Shown piece after piece: positions 54,399-62,260 of a DNA stretch of 64,000 bases. Every line of letters begins with the position of its first letter. The stretch's first letter is position 1. The position numbers were made by a program, and so were the translations under genes. The notes beneath the pieces were generated by a model. That model had not been told where the DNA came from. It saw only the letters and a program-made list of their open reading frames with translations, and did no database searches. Source of the stretch: Niallia circulans NBRC 13626 (lineage in GTDB: Bacteria > Bacillota > Bacilli > Bacillales > Cytobacillaceae); NCBI RefSeq assembly GCF_001591585.1, contig NZ_BCVE01000005.1:1-64000 (forward strand). Direction: 5' to 3'.

Positions 54399-55234
54399 AA
54401 CTCTTTTAAAACAGCCATTACATCGAATTCTCCTAATCCATTTTCAAGAGCGGATTGATATGTTTTATAGGCTGATGCTCCAATCGCATTTAATTCTGCC
54501 GTTTCACTTGCTAGTCGTAAATCTTTTGCCATATGCTTAAGGGCAAATGCTGCCGGAAAATCATCCTTTAAAATAGACGATGATTTCATTTTTGAAATTG
54601 CTGTTCCGACTGCACTTTCATTAATAATAGTTAACATGTCTTCTTTTTTTATTCCTTGTTTTTCTGCAAAAAGAACGGATTCGGCAATTCCTTGTACTGT
54701 AATTCCCAATAATAAGTTAATGGCAAGTTTTGCATTACTGCCAGCTCCAGATGGACCAAGATAAATAGAAAGCTTGCTCATCGGCTCCAATACAGCTTTC
54801 ACCTGTTCGTAAACTTCTTCTTCGCCGCCAACTAACACAAGTAAATTTCCTTCCTTAGCCGGTTGAACACTTCCTGAAACTGGGGCATCAAGAAACTTCA
54901 CTCCATTTTCTAAAGCAGTATTATAAATGAATTGAGACGTTTGTGGGGAAACGGTACTCATATCAATAAATATTTTTCCTGATTTTGCATGTGATAAGAT
55001 TCCATTTTCAAGATAGATGCTTTTCACAGCATTGTCGTCTGAAACCATTGTAAAAATGAGGTTACTGTTATCGACTAGTTCTGTTAACGATTCAGCCTGT
55101 TTGGCACCAACAGCAATTAATTCTTTTCCTTTATCAGGTGTACGATTATAGAACGTTAATTCATAACCAGCCTTGATTAAATTCAAAGCCATCGGAATCC
55201 CCATATTTCCTAATCCTATCCAACCTATTTTCAT
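54371..55234 (-). CDS. NAD(P)-dependent 3-hydroxyacid dehydrogenase (3-hydroxyisobutyrate dehydrogenase / GarR family)
   Basis: A beta-hydroxyacid dehydrogenase. The ATG at 55234 (MKIGWIGLGNMGIPMALNLI) matches the family start; the upstream extension to 55273 is unlikely. The 287-residue product has GLGNMG for the cofactor, FLDAPVSGSVQPA (substrate-binding), GAGSNAKLAINLLLG with the catalytic lysine, and ALKHMAKDLRLA. The substrate (hydroxyisobutyrate, tartronate semialdehyde or another) is not decided. Its C-terminal codons fall in the terminator stem. Confidence 0.9.
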   Translation of the reverse strand: MKIGWIGLGNMGIPMALNLIKAGYELTFYNRTPDKGKELIAVGAKQAESLTELVDNSNLIFTMVSDDNAVKSIYLENGILSHAKSGKIFIDMSTVSPQTSQFIYNTALENGVKFLDAPVSGSVQPAKEGNLLVLVGGEEEVYEQVKAVLEPMSKLSIYLGPSGAGSNAKLAINLLLGITVQGIAESVLFAEKQGIKKEDMLTIINESAVGTAISKMKSSSILKDDFPAAFALKHMAKDLRLASETAELNAIGASAYKTYQSALENGLGEFDVMAVLKELKGDGSTSL

Positions 55235-55335
55235 ACAATCATCCCATCCTTCCCATCCTATAGTCATACACATTTTACCATATTATTTATTACAATACGT
55301 CAATGAGGGTATAGAATTGGAAGAAGAATTGCCGT

Positions 55336-56025
55336 TTATAATCTTCTAAACAATACATTATTCTCGAGATGTATATGATCAAATGTTAAGCTCTCTAATT
55401 CTTCTAATTTTAAATAGGCTAATCGGTACGTATTACATGCATGCAGCGGCAGTTCATAATCATTCGCAGCTTGGCGAATTTTCTTCAATATTTCCCCTGC
55501 ACCTTCATGTTCCTTTTCTAATATTGTGATTTCAGCACGAGCCTTTTCAAGACTTTCTACTTCCTTACTCGCCTCATATTCTATCACTTTTGGAAAAATC
55601 CGCTGCTCTTCTCGAAGCAAGTGTTGTTCTAAATCGTCCTTTAATAAATAAAACTGGGTATACATATCTTTCAAATGTAAATCGCGCTCCCCATGCACAC
55701 GATAGACTTTACTAACAAATCCATCTAATTCTTCTAATAAATCTCTCGTATTTGCATGGTAATGATCGATAATATACTTCACTAAATCAGTTAATGACCT
55801 ATTCATCCAGTCAATTTCTTCGGTTGTCTGCATCTGTTCATACATAATATTGAGTACTTTTACTAAATCCTTATCTTCTAAATGTAAAGATTTAATTGCC
55901 TCTCCTATTGGCCGATTTCCCCCACAGCAAAAATCAATTTTATATTCTTTAAATAGTTTACTTGCTGCTGGAAACTTAATAATGATATCACCTGTTTTCG
56001 TCTCTTCCGTAAAAATGGCATTCAT
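55336..56025 (-). CDS. Iron-sulfur cluster repair di-iron protein (RIC/ScdA/YtfE family)
   Basis: Repairs iron-sulfur clusters damaged by nitric oxide or oxidants. The ATG at 56025 (MNAIFTEETKTGDIIIKFP) has AGGGAG upstream; the longer frame to 56097 adds a spurious hydrophobic start. The 229-residue protein has the ScdA-N domain with DFCCGGNRPIGEA (residues about 30-42) and a hemerythrin-like di-iron domain with spaced His/Glu (IDHYHANTRDLLEEL, HLLREEQRIFPKVIEYE, LEKEHEGAGE, DHIHLENNVLFRR). It reads away from a Crp/Fnr regulator, a frequent pairing. Confidence 0.92.
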   Translation of the reverse strand: MNAIFTEETKTGDIIIKFPAASKLFKEYKIDFCCGGNRPIGEAIKSLHLEDKDLVKVLNIMYEQMQTTEEIDWMNRSLTDLVKYIIDHYHANTRDLLEELDGFVSKVYRVHGERDLHLKDMYTQFYLLKDDLEQHLLREEQRIFPKVIEYEASKEVESLEKARAEITILEKEHEGAGEILKKIRQAANDYELPLHACNTYRLAYLKLEELESLTFDHIHLENNVLFRRL

Positions 56026-56142
56026 ATGAACACTCTCCCTTATTAGAATAGCTAAAGTATAGAAGATATGGACAAAGTAAAATAGGATTGAAATCACAGA
56101 TTAAAGATTGTTATAATTTTAATTAGATAATCATCGTTTTAA

Positions 56143-56160
56143 TTGTGAAAAAATACACAA
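56143..56160 (+). promoter_or_regulatory. Crp/Fnr-type binding site upstream of the regulator gene
   Basis: TTGTGAAAAAATACACAA is a near-palindrome that fits the Crp/Fnr pattern TGTGA-N6-TCACA with one mismatch. It lies 20 bp before the chosen start and between the divergent repair and regulator genes. Confidence 0.6.
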
Positions 56161-56180
56161 ATTGACTGGTGGTGTTAATA

Positions 56181-56876
56181 ATGAAACAACAAATGGTTAG
56201 CCCATGTCCTAAACGAGTTCCTATATTTTACTCTTTATCAGATTTAGAAATAAAAAAAATAACAGATGTTGTTCATCATAAACTATTTAAAAAAGGTGAG
56301 ATGATTATAGAGGAAGGAGATATTTCCACCTCTCTTTATATTATTCATAGTGGCAAAGTCAAGCTATCTAAGTTAACTATTCAGGGAAAAGAACAAATCG
56401 TTCATTTATTAACGACTGGTGATTTCTTTGGAGAGAGCAATCTTTTTCATGATGACATGGTTATGAACTTAAGCTGCCATGCTTTAGAAGATACAAAGAT
56501 ATGTGTATTAAAAAAACAAGATTTTGATCAAATAATGTTAAGTAATCCTGAAATCTCTTTCAAACTGTTAAAAACGATTACCAAACGCTTATCTCATACA
56601 GAAGATCTAGCAAGAACGTTAGCAACGAAAGATCCCGAAGTGAGAATTGCCGATATGCTTTTAGAATTCTGTGAGAAATTCGGGACAGAACATCAAAATA
56701 CTGTTCTTATTACCCTCCCTATCACAAGAGAAGAAGTCTCCAGCTATGTTGGCCTTACGAGAGAAACAATTAGCCGAAAACTTGCAAAGCTGGTCGACAA
56801 GGGAATTCTTAGCTTAATCGGTAACAAACAAATTCTCATTCATAATAAAGGGAAGCTTCAATCAATAGGGGGATAA
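56181..56876 (+). CDS. Crp/Fnr-family transcriptional regulator
   Basis: The ATG at 56181 (MKQQMVSPCPKRVPIFYSL) has GGTGG upstream; the GTG at 56169 is less likely. About 231 residues: a cyclic-nucleotide-binding-like sensor domain (MIIEEGDISTSLYIIHSGKVKL, HLLTTGDFFGESNLF), a dimerisation helix and a winged helix-turn-helix (ITREEVSSYVGLTRETISRKL). The cysteine spacing does not show the N-terminal four-cysteine cluster of classic Fnr, so signal is uncertain. The repair protein opposite suggests response to nitric oxide or oxygen. Confidence 0.9.
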   Translation: MKQQMVSPCPKRVPIFYSLSDLEIKKITDVVHHKLFKKGEMIIEEGDISTSLYIIHSGKVKLSKLTIQGKEQIVHLLTTGDFFGESNLFHDDMVMNLSCHALEDTKICVLKKQDFDQIMLSNPEISFKLLKTITKRLSHTEDLARTLATKDPEVRIADMLLEFCEKFGTEHQNTVLITLPITREEVSSYVGLTRETISRKLAKLVDKGILSLIGNKQILIHNKGKLQSIGG

Positions 56877-56887
56877 CTTCCCCCTTT
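56867..56887 (+). terminator. Short GC-rich hairpin at the end of the regulator gene
   Basis: AGGGGGA pairs with TCCCCCT around a five-base loop, overlapping the stop codon, followed by TT. It is a possible terminator with a short T-tract. Confidence 0.6.
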
Positions 56888-57315
56888 AATAATGAAAACA
56901 AATAAATATTCATCGCAGCTATTCCTTCTCCTTTTCCAAGCAGGAAACACTTTTACATAAGTAACTTCTTATTCTCCTAAACTTCCGCGCAATGGCCAAA
57001 TTTGATAAACCATCATTAGTGATTTTAAAATTGTTACGTAGGTTAATGTTATCCAGCCTCCCATTAAATATTTCCTATTCGTTCCTTATATAGAACAACT
57101 CTTCTTGCTAATTAACAGAAATGCACTTCAAAAAATCATCCCATTTCTATTCTTTTTGCTTCTTTTGAATTAATCTTCTCCACAAAGATATCTGTTTAAA
57201 GATCTAGTGAATTACTTCTTGAGAGAAGAAAACCATCATGAAGTCAAAATTTTTTTAAAATTCACTTGAAAAACATTTTAATTCGAATTACCTTATCTAA
57301 GAAGGAGGTTACAAT
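56888..57315. other. Intergenic region upstream of the GyrI-like gene
   Basis: About 430 bp, AT-rich, with the promoter and AAGGAGG site of the next gene at its end. I see no further ORF or known RNA. Confidence 0.4.
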
Positions 57316-57765
57316 ATGAATATAACTATTGAAGAAATACCTAAATCAAGGATTGCTTATTTTCGAAATGTTGGGGAGTATGGAGAAAAACAAAATAAAG
57401 AATTGATGGAATCCTTTAAAAAGTGGGCAAAATCGAATGGCTTATTTGATAATTCTATTATTCTTGGCATACCTCGAGATAACCCAGAAATCACACCTAA
57501 GGAGGAATGCCGTTATGATGTTTGTATTGTGATAGAAAATAATTTTAAAGTAGCAAAACCAGCTCAAGTTGGTGAATTTCCCGGTGGAAAATATGCTGTT
57601 TTCTTGCTCGACCATACAAAAGAGGCAGTCAGTGAATTTTGGGGAAATATTATTTCTGAGATAGAAAGACATAATCTATCATTAAGACAACAACCAATTA
57701 TAGAAAGATATAATTCACAAATGATTGAAAATCATTTGTGTGAAATACTAGTTCCTATACAGTAA
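57316..57765 (+). CDS. GyrI-like small-molecule-binding domain protein
   Basis: A 149-residue stand-alone effector-binding domain of the AraC/SbmC (GyrI) superfamily. The duplicated SHS2 fold shows as two halves: ITIEEIPKSRIAYFRNVGEYG with the conserved FRNVGEYG-like motif, then GIPRDNPEITPKEECRYDVCIVI (the D/N-P-x-x-T and C-R-Y-D elements of the family), and KVAKPAQVGEFPGGKYAVFLLDHTKEAVSEFWGNI. There is no DNA-binding domain. The ATG follows AAGGAGG. It may sequester a drug or toxin; ligand unknown. Confidence 0.88.
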   Translation: MNITIEEIPKSRIAYFRNVGEYGEKQNKELMESFKKWAKSNGLFDNSIILGIPRDNPEITPKEECRYDVCIVIENNFKVAKPAQVGEFPGGKYAVFLLDHTKEAVSEFWGNIISEIERHNLSLRQQPIIERYNSQMIENHLCEILVPIQ

Positions 57766-57766
57766 C

Positions 57767-57990
57767 CGAGCAGTGGCACAGCGAGGAGAAGGGGTATCTG
57801 TTACCTTTTTGCACTTTTTCTTTTGAATTTCAGTCACAGAGAACTCTTCTCTTTTACTTTTTCTCTATTCCTCTTTCTTTTTGGGGCACAGAGAGCTCTC
57901 CTCCTTTACCTTTTTTCTCTGTTCTCTTCTTTTGGGGCACAGAGACCTTGCTCGTTTAAATGCTTCACTTGTCTCTCTTTATAATGGTTG
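57767..57990. repeat. Degenerate about 55-bp repeats with GGCACAGAG core
   Basis: Three to four related units follow the GyrI-like gene: around 57775, 57833, 57889 and 57944 the core GGCACAGAG or TCACAGAG recurs, each followed by a CTC-rich stretch and TTTACTTTTT-like sequence and a CTCTGTTC or CTCTATTC partner that can pair with the core. A further copy stands alone at about 49430. Units can form small hairpins. This is a lineage repeat family, not a gene. Confidence 0.6.
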
Positions 57991-58124
57991 CCTTCCCTCT
58001 GCTCCCTTTATAGTTTCTACATTGGACTTTCTTCATTCACACTAAATATCATTCATACTACACCACTTTGTATTCCACAATAACTCTGTTTCATTATCAA
58101 CATAGGAGATCTTTCCTTGCTAGC

Positions 58125-58631
58125 TTAAATACACTGAAAAAATCGAATACGGTTAATATCTGTTCCATAATACATCCAACGGTTTATTCGCCAACGATAT
58201 CCTGCAATAGAATGACGCCCAATAAAGGTTGGATAGAACCAAAATCCTTTGCCATTTTCTAACCAAATAAAAGTAAAGCGGTACATACAAGGTCGGATAG
58301 AACTAGATTCAACAGTAAAAGTGCTTAGTTGCGACTGATTTAATTGTGGTGTAAAAGATGGCGGTGGTGATATCGGCGGTCCAGAGTCAGTCCCATCTCC
58401 AATCTGCGGTGCATCTGGAAATGCTGGAGGTCCTGCTGGAGGAGGCGGTTGTTCTCCACCTGGAAACGGCGGCAAAATCCCACCTCCGATTGGCGGCAAA
58501 TGAGGAACTGTTCCTCCACCATTCGATGGAGGGGTTATTCTAGATTCTCCACCTATTTGCGAACTAATCATTCTATGATGAGGTAGAAAAGAATGGTGTC
58601 CACAATAAGAATAAAACGGCTGAAAATACAT
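58125..58631 (-). CDS. Pro/Gly-rich protein with conserved aromatic C-terminal domain
   Basis: A 168-residue protein. The N-terminus carries Tyr, His and Cys residues (MYFQPFYSYCGHHSFLPHH). Residues 28-95 are Pro/Gly-rich low-complexity (PPIGGGILPPFPGGEQPPPP). The C-terminal 65 residues form an aromatic-rich module (RPCMYRFTFIWLENGKGFW, GYRWRINRWMYYG) that I recall from uncharacterised Bacillus proteins. There is no signal peptide. A spore-surface role is possible but only inferred from composition. The ATG follows AAGGGG. Confidence 0.75.
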   Translation of the reverse strand: MYFQPFYSYCGHHSFLPHHRMISSQIGGESRITPPSNGGGTVPHLPPIGGGILPPFPGGEQPPPPAGPPAFPDAPQIGDGTDSGPPISPPPSFTPQLNQSQLSTFTVESSSIRPCMYRFTFIWLENGKGFWFYPTFIGRHSIAGYRWRINRWMYYGTDINRIRFFQCI

Positions 58632-58817
58632 TATTATTCCCCTTTCGAGCTTTTATATTACTCTATGTAAATAGCCCATTTGAGGTGAAGTAAACAGTTT
58701 TTAAAACAAGTCCTACAGGAATGATAACTAGACGATGATCTTTTCTTTCAGAAGGCAATGAATGAGTAATGGAAAATCATCATTGTAAAAATAGGTAACA
58801 CAAAAAGAAAATTATAA
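58632..58817. other. Short gap without gene
   Basis: Promoter region of the Pro/Gly-rich gene and the AT-rich 3' flank of the germination-permease relic; nothing else seen. Confidence 0.4.
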
Positions 58818-59470
58818 TTATTTCATAACAATGGATAAATAAATCCATTTGCACTTCGAGCCATTTGCCATAGAAGAAACAATATACTTTGCTGCTACAT
58901 CTGCGGTTAATACTAACGCTTCCAAAATTGGCCAAATCATAACAATCATGCCACCATAAATACCACCTGCTTCAGAGGAACTGAGCCAAGTCTGTTCGTT
59001 TCTTACTAGCGAAAGAATCATACAAACCAGCATCTCAGTCATGCCATATGATGTCTACTCGCCAATACTGTTCCTTAAATCCTGATTAAAAACAGGCATC
59101 AGTTCTTTTATATCGAATTGACTAATGGAACCCATCATTAACAAAGTATTCAGGGCAATGTTCGAAAATACCTAATTAAGGCAAGCCATGCTGCTACCTC
59201 TACCCCAAAATGAATGGCATATTCACCGATAAGGAAAGCTGCTAAAAGAATAAAAAGGTCGAAGCTTCAGCCAAAGAATAATCTTTTTAATGGATAAACA
59301 AAAGTTGACATAATACTTCCACATGCACCGATAAAAAGTAAATACAGAAATAGCGACAAGTTTCCCGGGAAATTATCCTAAAACACGGCAATACTGATCG
59401 ATTAAATCTCCTTCCGACATACGTCTTATCACTAAAACAACTAGAACAATTAAATTACTCCTTGAATAAT
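58818..59470 (-). pseudogene. Spore germination permease (GerAB-type), decayed
   Basis: On the minus strand, consecutive pieces of a membrane protein appear in different frames: SEGDLIDQYCRVLG, then LYLLFIGACGSIMSTFVYPLKRLFF, then FILLAAFLIGEYAIHFGVEVAAWLA, then ELMPVFNQDL, and finally a 74-codon frame (58818-59042) ending in YGGMIVMIWPILEALVLTADVA. The order and motifs fit the GerAB/GerKB endospore germinant permease (ilGk..Gkll, la.Y.v..GiEv, l.Pvf). Stops and frameshifts separate every piece and no N-terminal start is found. It is a dead gene. Family call is moderately sure. Confidence 0.65.
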
Positions 59471-59834
59471 GGAGAAGAACGTCGAAATCCACTGTCTTCT
59501 TTTACCGTGGTAACTTCTCTATTTCTAAAAAAATATTTTTCACTTGACGTTTGTTTAAAAATGGGATGACTGCTTAATGGCTTTTGTGGATAATTATTGT
59601 TTTCCTATTTATTTTTTGCCCATTATTATAGGAAAAATAATGAATGGACAATCAATTAGCAAATGGAGAAAGTATGAAGAAAAAGAATTTCAGATGTCTA
59701 ATATAGTATAAATAACCTATAATTCCCACAAAATATTTGATATAATTTCTTTATAAAGGTGTTATAGGCCTTTTGATACTGGCATTTAGAACTAGCAAGT
59801 ACTAATCTTAAACTATAATAATCTGACTAATCGA
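59471..59834. other. AT-rich gap before the second riboswitch
   Basis: About 360 bp between the germination relic and riboswitch 2. It must hold the promoter of the riboswitch transcript (TATAAT-like sequences at about 59716 and 59740). No gene seen. Confidence 0.4.
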
Positions 59835-59988
59835 CGAAAGGGCAAAATCATTGAAAAGTGATGACGCAAAGCTATAGGGGCTTAGGGGTAACGAAGATCG
59901 ATTTTTTCTACATGATAGCAAAAGTTATGACATTCATTACGCTTGCCAGCCAGTTACCGAATCCACCTTCGACGATTTAGATGAAGGG
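59835..59988 (+). promoter_or_regulatory. Second cyclic di-GMP-I (GEMM-I) riboswitch
   Basis: The segment shows GGGCAAAA, a P2 helix with GAAA tetraloop (ATCATT-GAAA-AGTGAT), the invariant GACGCAAAGC, a P3 arm (TATAGGGGCTTAGG), and the 3' block GCCAGCCAGTTACC at about 59944-59957. After it, CCTTCG (59966-59971) can pair with CGAAAGG at the aptamer's 5' edge (59835-59841), or CCTTC can pair with GAAGG (59983-59987), the ribosome site of the next ORF. This is the same two-way arrangement as the riboswitch at 33.7 kb, suggesting translational control. The P3 arm is longer than usual. Confidence 0.82.
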
Positions 59989-59998
59989 AAAAAAGAAA

Positions 59999-60184
59999 AT
60001 GAGACAAAAAAATAATGATGAAATACTAATCAAGCGATCAATCGTTGTAAGCGATCAAAACTATTATTTACCGGAAACAGGAAATTTTGGGAAGGGACTA
60101 TTTTTCGGTATGCTTATTAGTACCCCTTTATGGATTTCCTTTTTTGGATGGCTTCGTATTTTCCTTACTTTTGTTGGTAAATAG
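59999..60184 (+). CDS. Small single-pass membrane protein, 61 residues, riboswitch-controlled
   Basis: I prefer the ATG at 59999 (MRQKNNDEILIKRSIVV), with GAAGGG ten bases upstream; an ATG at 59981 in frame overlaps that site. The 61-residue product has a charged N-terminal half (Lys/Asp/Glu) and a C-terminal hydrophobic segment from about residue 32 (GKGLFFGMLISTPLWISFF, then FLTF), so it is an integral membrane peptide with a cytoplasmic head. No family is recognised. The upstream c-di-GMP riboswitch implies a role in lifestyle switching. Confidence 0.72.
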   Translation: MRQKNNDEILIKRSIVVSDQNYYLPETGNFGKGLFFGMLISTPLWISFFGWLRIFLTFVGK

Positions 60185-60279
60185 ACTAGGCAAACAGTAA
60201 ATATTTTACTTATACTACACAAAAGCATATAATCATTATATGAATAGGCGCGAAAACCATTAGGAAAGGAGCTTTCATA

Positions 60280-60684
60280 ATGGCCGAATCAAAAGAAAAA
60301 TTAGAAAAAGAACTTGCTGCTGCAGGAAAGCATTATTCCGAGGAAAAATTTTGGTCCAAAATTGCCAAGTTTGGAAAAAAGGCAGGTTCCTCTGTCGTTT
60401 ATGCGGTGCTTTTGTTGTATTACACTTTACAAAAACCAAATGTACCTAAAAAAGTCAAAGCAACTATTATTGGAGCATTAGGTTATTTTATCCTCCCTCT
60501 TGATTTAATCCCTGATTTTCTTGTTGGTATAGGTTATACAGATGATTTAGGGGCACTAGGACTTGCATTATTCCAAGTTGCTATGTATATTGATGAGGAT
60601 ATTAAATCAAAAGCAAGAGTAAAACTCACAGAGTGGTTTGGCAGTAAAGTCGATACAACTGAAATAGATAAAAAAATAAAGTAG
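60280..60684 (+). CDS. YkvA-family (DUF1232) small membrane protein
   Basis: A 134-residue protein with the DUF1232 motif KAKVIGALGYFILPLDLIPDF-like segment (ATIIGALGYFILPLDLIPD, then IGYTDDLGALGLAL). It has two hydrophobic helices around residues 40-90, and a charged N-terminal region. Function is unknown; related proteins are common in Bacillus. The ATG follows AAAGGAG, 95 bp after the preceding small ORF. It may be transcribed with it under the riboswitch, though no evidence for a shared promoter is seen. Confidence 0.85.
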   Translation: MAESKEKLEKELAAAGKHYSEEKFWSKIAKFGKKAGSSVVYAVLLLYYTLQKPNVPKKVKATIIGALGYFILPLDLIPDFLVGIGYTDDLGALGLALFQVAMYIDEDIKSKARVKLTEWFGSKVDTTEIDKKIK

Positions 60685-60695
60685 AAATTGCTTAT

Positions 60696-60725
60696 AAAAA
60701 AAGGGACTAGCAACAGTCCCTTTTT
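60696..60725. terminator. Bidirectional terminator between YkvA-like and NupC genes
   Basis: AAAAAGGGACT pairs with AGTCCCTTTTT around a seven-base loop, between convergent genes. Confidence 0.88.
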
Positions 60726-60731
60726 CATTTA

Positions 60732-61913
60732 TTAAAGAAATAAACCTACGATTGTAGCGGTTAATACAGATGCAAGTGTGGCTGCTAATAACATTTTCAG
60801 TCCGAATTTTGCAACGATATCTGCTTTTTTGGCATTAATTGCTTGAATCGATCCGGCAATAATTCCAATACTAGAGAAATTTGCAAAAGATACAAGGAAA
60901 GTGGACACAATCCCTACTGTTTTGTCTGAAAGATCTCCAAGTAATGGTTGTAATTGCAGCATTGCTACAAATTCGTTTGCAGCTAATTTCGTCCCCATTA
61001 CAGAACCAGCCGTTACTATTTCACTGCCAGGTATCCCCATTATCCAAGCAATTGGAGCAAATATATAACCCAATATACCGGTAAAACCGATGCCGAAAAT
61101 ACTTGTAAAGAAACCGTCAATTAGAGCCAGTAAACCAACATAAGCAACTAACATCGCGGCAACAATTAAGGCAACACGACCACCATCTAAAGCTCCTGCT
61201 GAGATTGCTCCAAAAACAGAATTCGTATTGGAGACATCTTTTATGTTAATTTTCTCATCTTCATCTTTTGAAATTGGTGCAATAAGTGTCGCAATAATTA
61301 AAGCAGATAATGCATTTAAAATCATAGCTGCTAATACATATCGGGGAGGAATCATTTCCATGTATGCCCCCATAATAGATGCAGAAACAGATCCCATAGC
61401 AGAGGTACATACAATAAATAATTTATTTGCGTTTATCGTATCTAAATGCCCTTTGATCGCAAGAAGTGCTTCCGATTGTCCAAAAAAGATAGAGTTAATG
61501 CTGTTAAATGTTACAACCTTTGATAAACCAGTAATCTTAGCCAATGCACCACCAATATATTTAATTGCTAGTGGCAATACTTTGATATGAGTTAACAAAG
61601 ATAATAAAGTAGAAGTAAAAATAATGATCATAAGAACATTAATGAAAAAAACACTTTCGCCTTCTGGTACTAATCCCCCAGTAACAAAATTTACCCCTTC
61701 ATACCCATAGTTAAGGACTTTAGAGACACCGTTAGATGTAGCTTCTACTATTTTTAGTCCTACTGTAGTTTTAAACATTATTAGTGCTACAATAAATTCA
61801 AGCACAAATAATACGAGAATAGCTCTGAAGTTAATCCTTTTTTTATCATTTGATAGTAAAAAGGCAATAGCTATCGTCACGATGATACCTAATATCCCAA
61901 CTAAAATCGACAT
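60732..61913 (-). CDS. nupC: NupC-family concentrative nucleoside transporter
   Basis: Proton- or sodium-coupled uptake of nucleosides. The 393-residue membrane protein has about ten hydrophobic segments and the family motifs: GLSKVVTFNSINSIFFGQSEALLAI (the N-terminal half of the CNT core with FGQSEA), GSVSASIMGAY and the C-terminal GSVMGTKLAANEFVAM. The closest B. subtilis types are NupC, NupG (YxjA) and YutK; which one cannot be told. The ATG follows GGAGGAAT. It stands alone. Confidence 0.9.
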   Translation of the reverse strand: MSILVGILGIIVTIAIAFLLSNDKKRINFRAILVLFVLEFIVALIMFKTTVGLKIVEATSNGVSKVLNYGYEGVNFVTGGLVPEGESVFFINVLMIIIFTSTLLSLLTHIKVLPLAIKYIGGALAKITGLSKVVTFNSINSIFFGQSEALLAIKGHLDTINANKLFIVCTSAMGSVSASIMGAYMEMIPPRYVLAAMILNALSALIIATLIAPISKDEDEKINIKDVSNTNSVFGAISAGALDGGRVALIVAAMLVAYVGLLALIDGFFTSIFGIGFTGILGYIFAPIAWIMGIPGSEIVTAGSVMGTKLAANEFVAMLQLQPLLGDLSDKTVGIVSTFLVSFANFSSIGIIAGSIQAINAKKADIVAKFGLKMLLAATLASVLTATIVGLFL

Positions 61914-62173
61914 AGAAAATTCCTCCTAAATATGAAGCAGTAACAACCTTCCTCTTCTCATAAAAACTATCTTAATATAGTTAATATAACTTCAGAAAAC
62001 ATTGCTAATACATTAAAAACGATATACAGTTTTAGATATTACCTTATATTTGGGTTAATGTCATCCTTTAATTGAAGAATAAGTTAAATTAATAAAATTT
62101 CAACCTTTCTAAATATTATCTAAATATATTTAATTCATATCATTATAAATACTCACCCAGGTAAATAAAACGA
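61914..62173. other. Promoter region of nupC-like gene
   Basis: About 260 AT-rich bases upstream of the nucleoside transporter with no visible gene, riboswitch or repeat. Confidence 0.4.
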
Positions 62174-62215
62174 TAAAAAGCAATTTCAGGAACCATCTCC
62201 TAAAATTGCTTTTTC
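62174..62215 (-). terminator. Terminator of the M20 amidohydrolase gene
   Basis: AAAAAGCAATTT-AGGA pairs with TCCT-AAATTGCTTTTT, with T-run on both sides. Confidence 0.85.
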
Positions 62216-62260
62216 CATTTCTCTATTCTTTTGAAATTTCCAGTGACAAAAATAACTATT

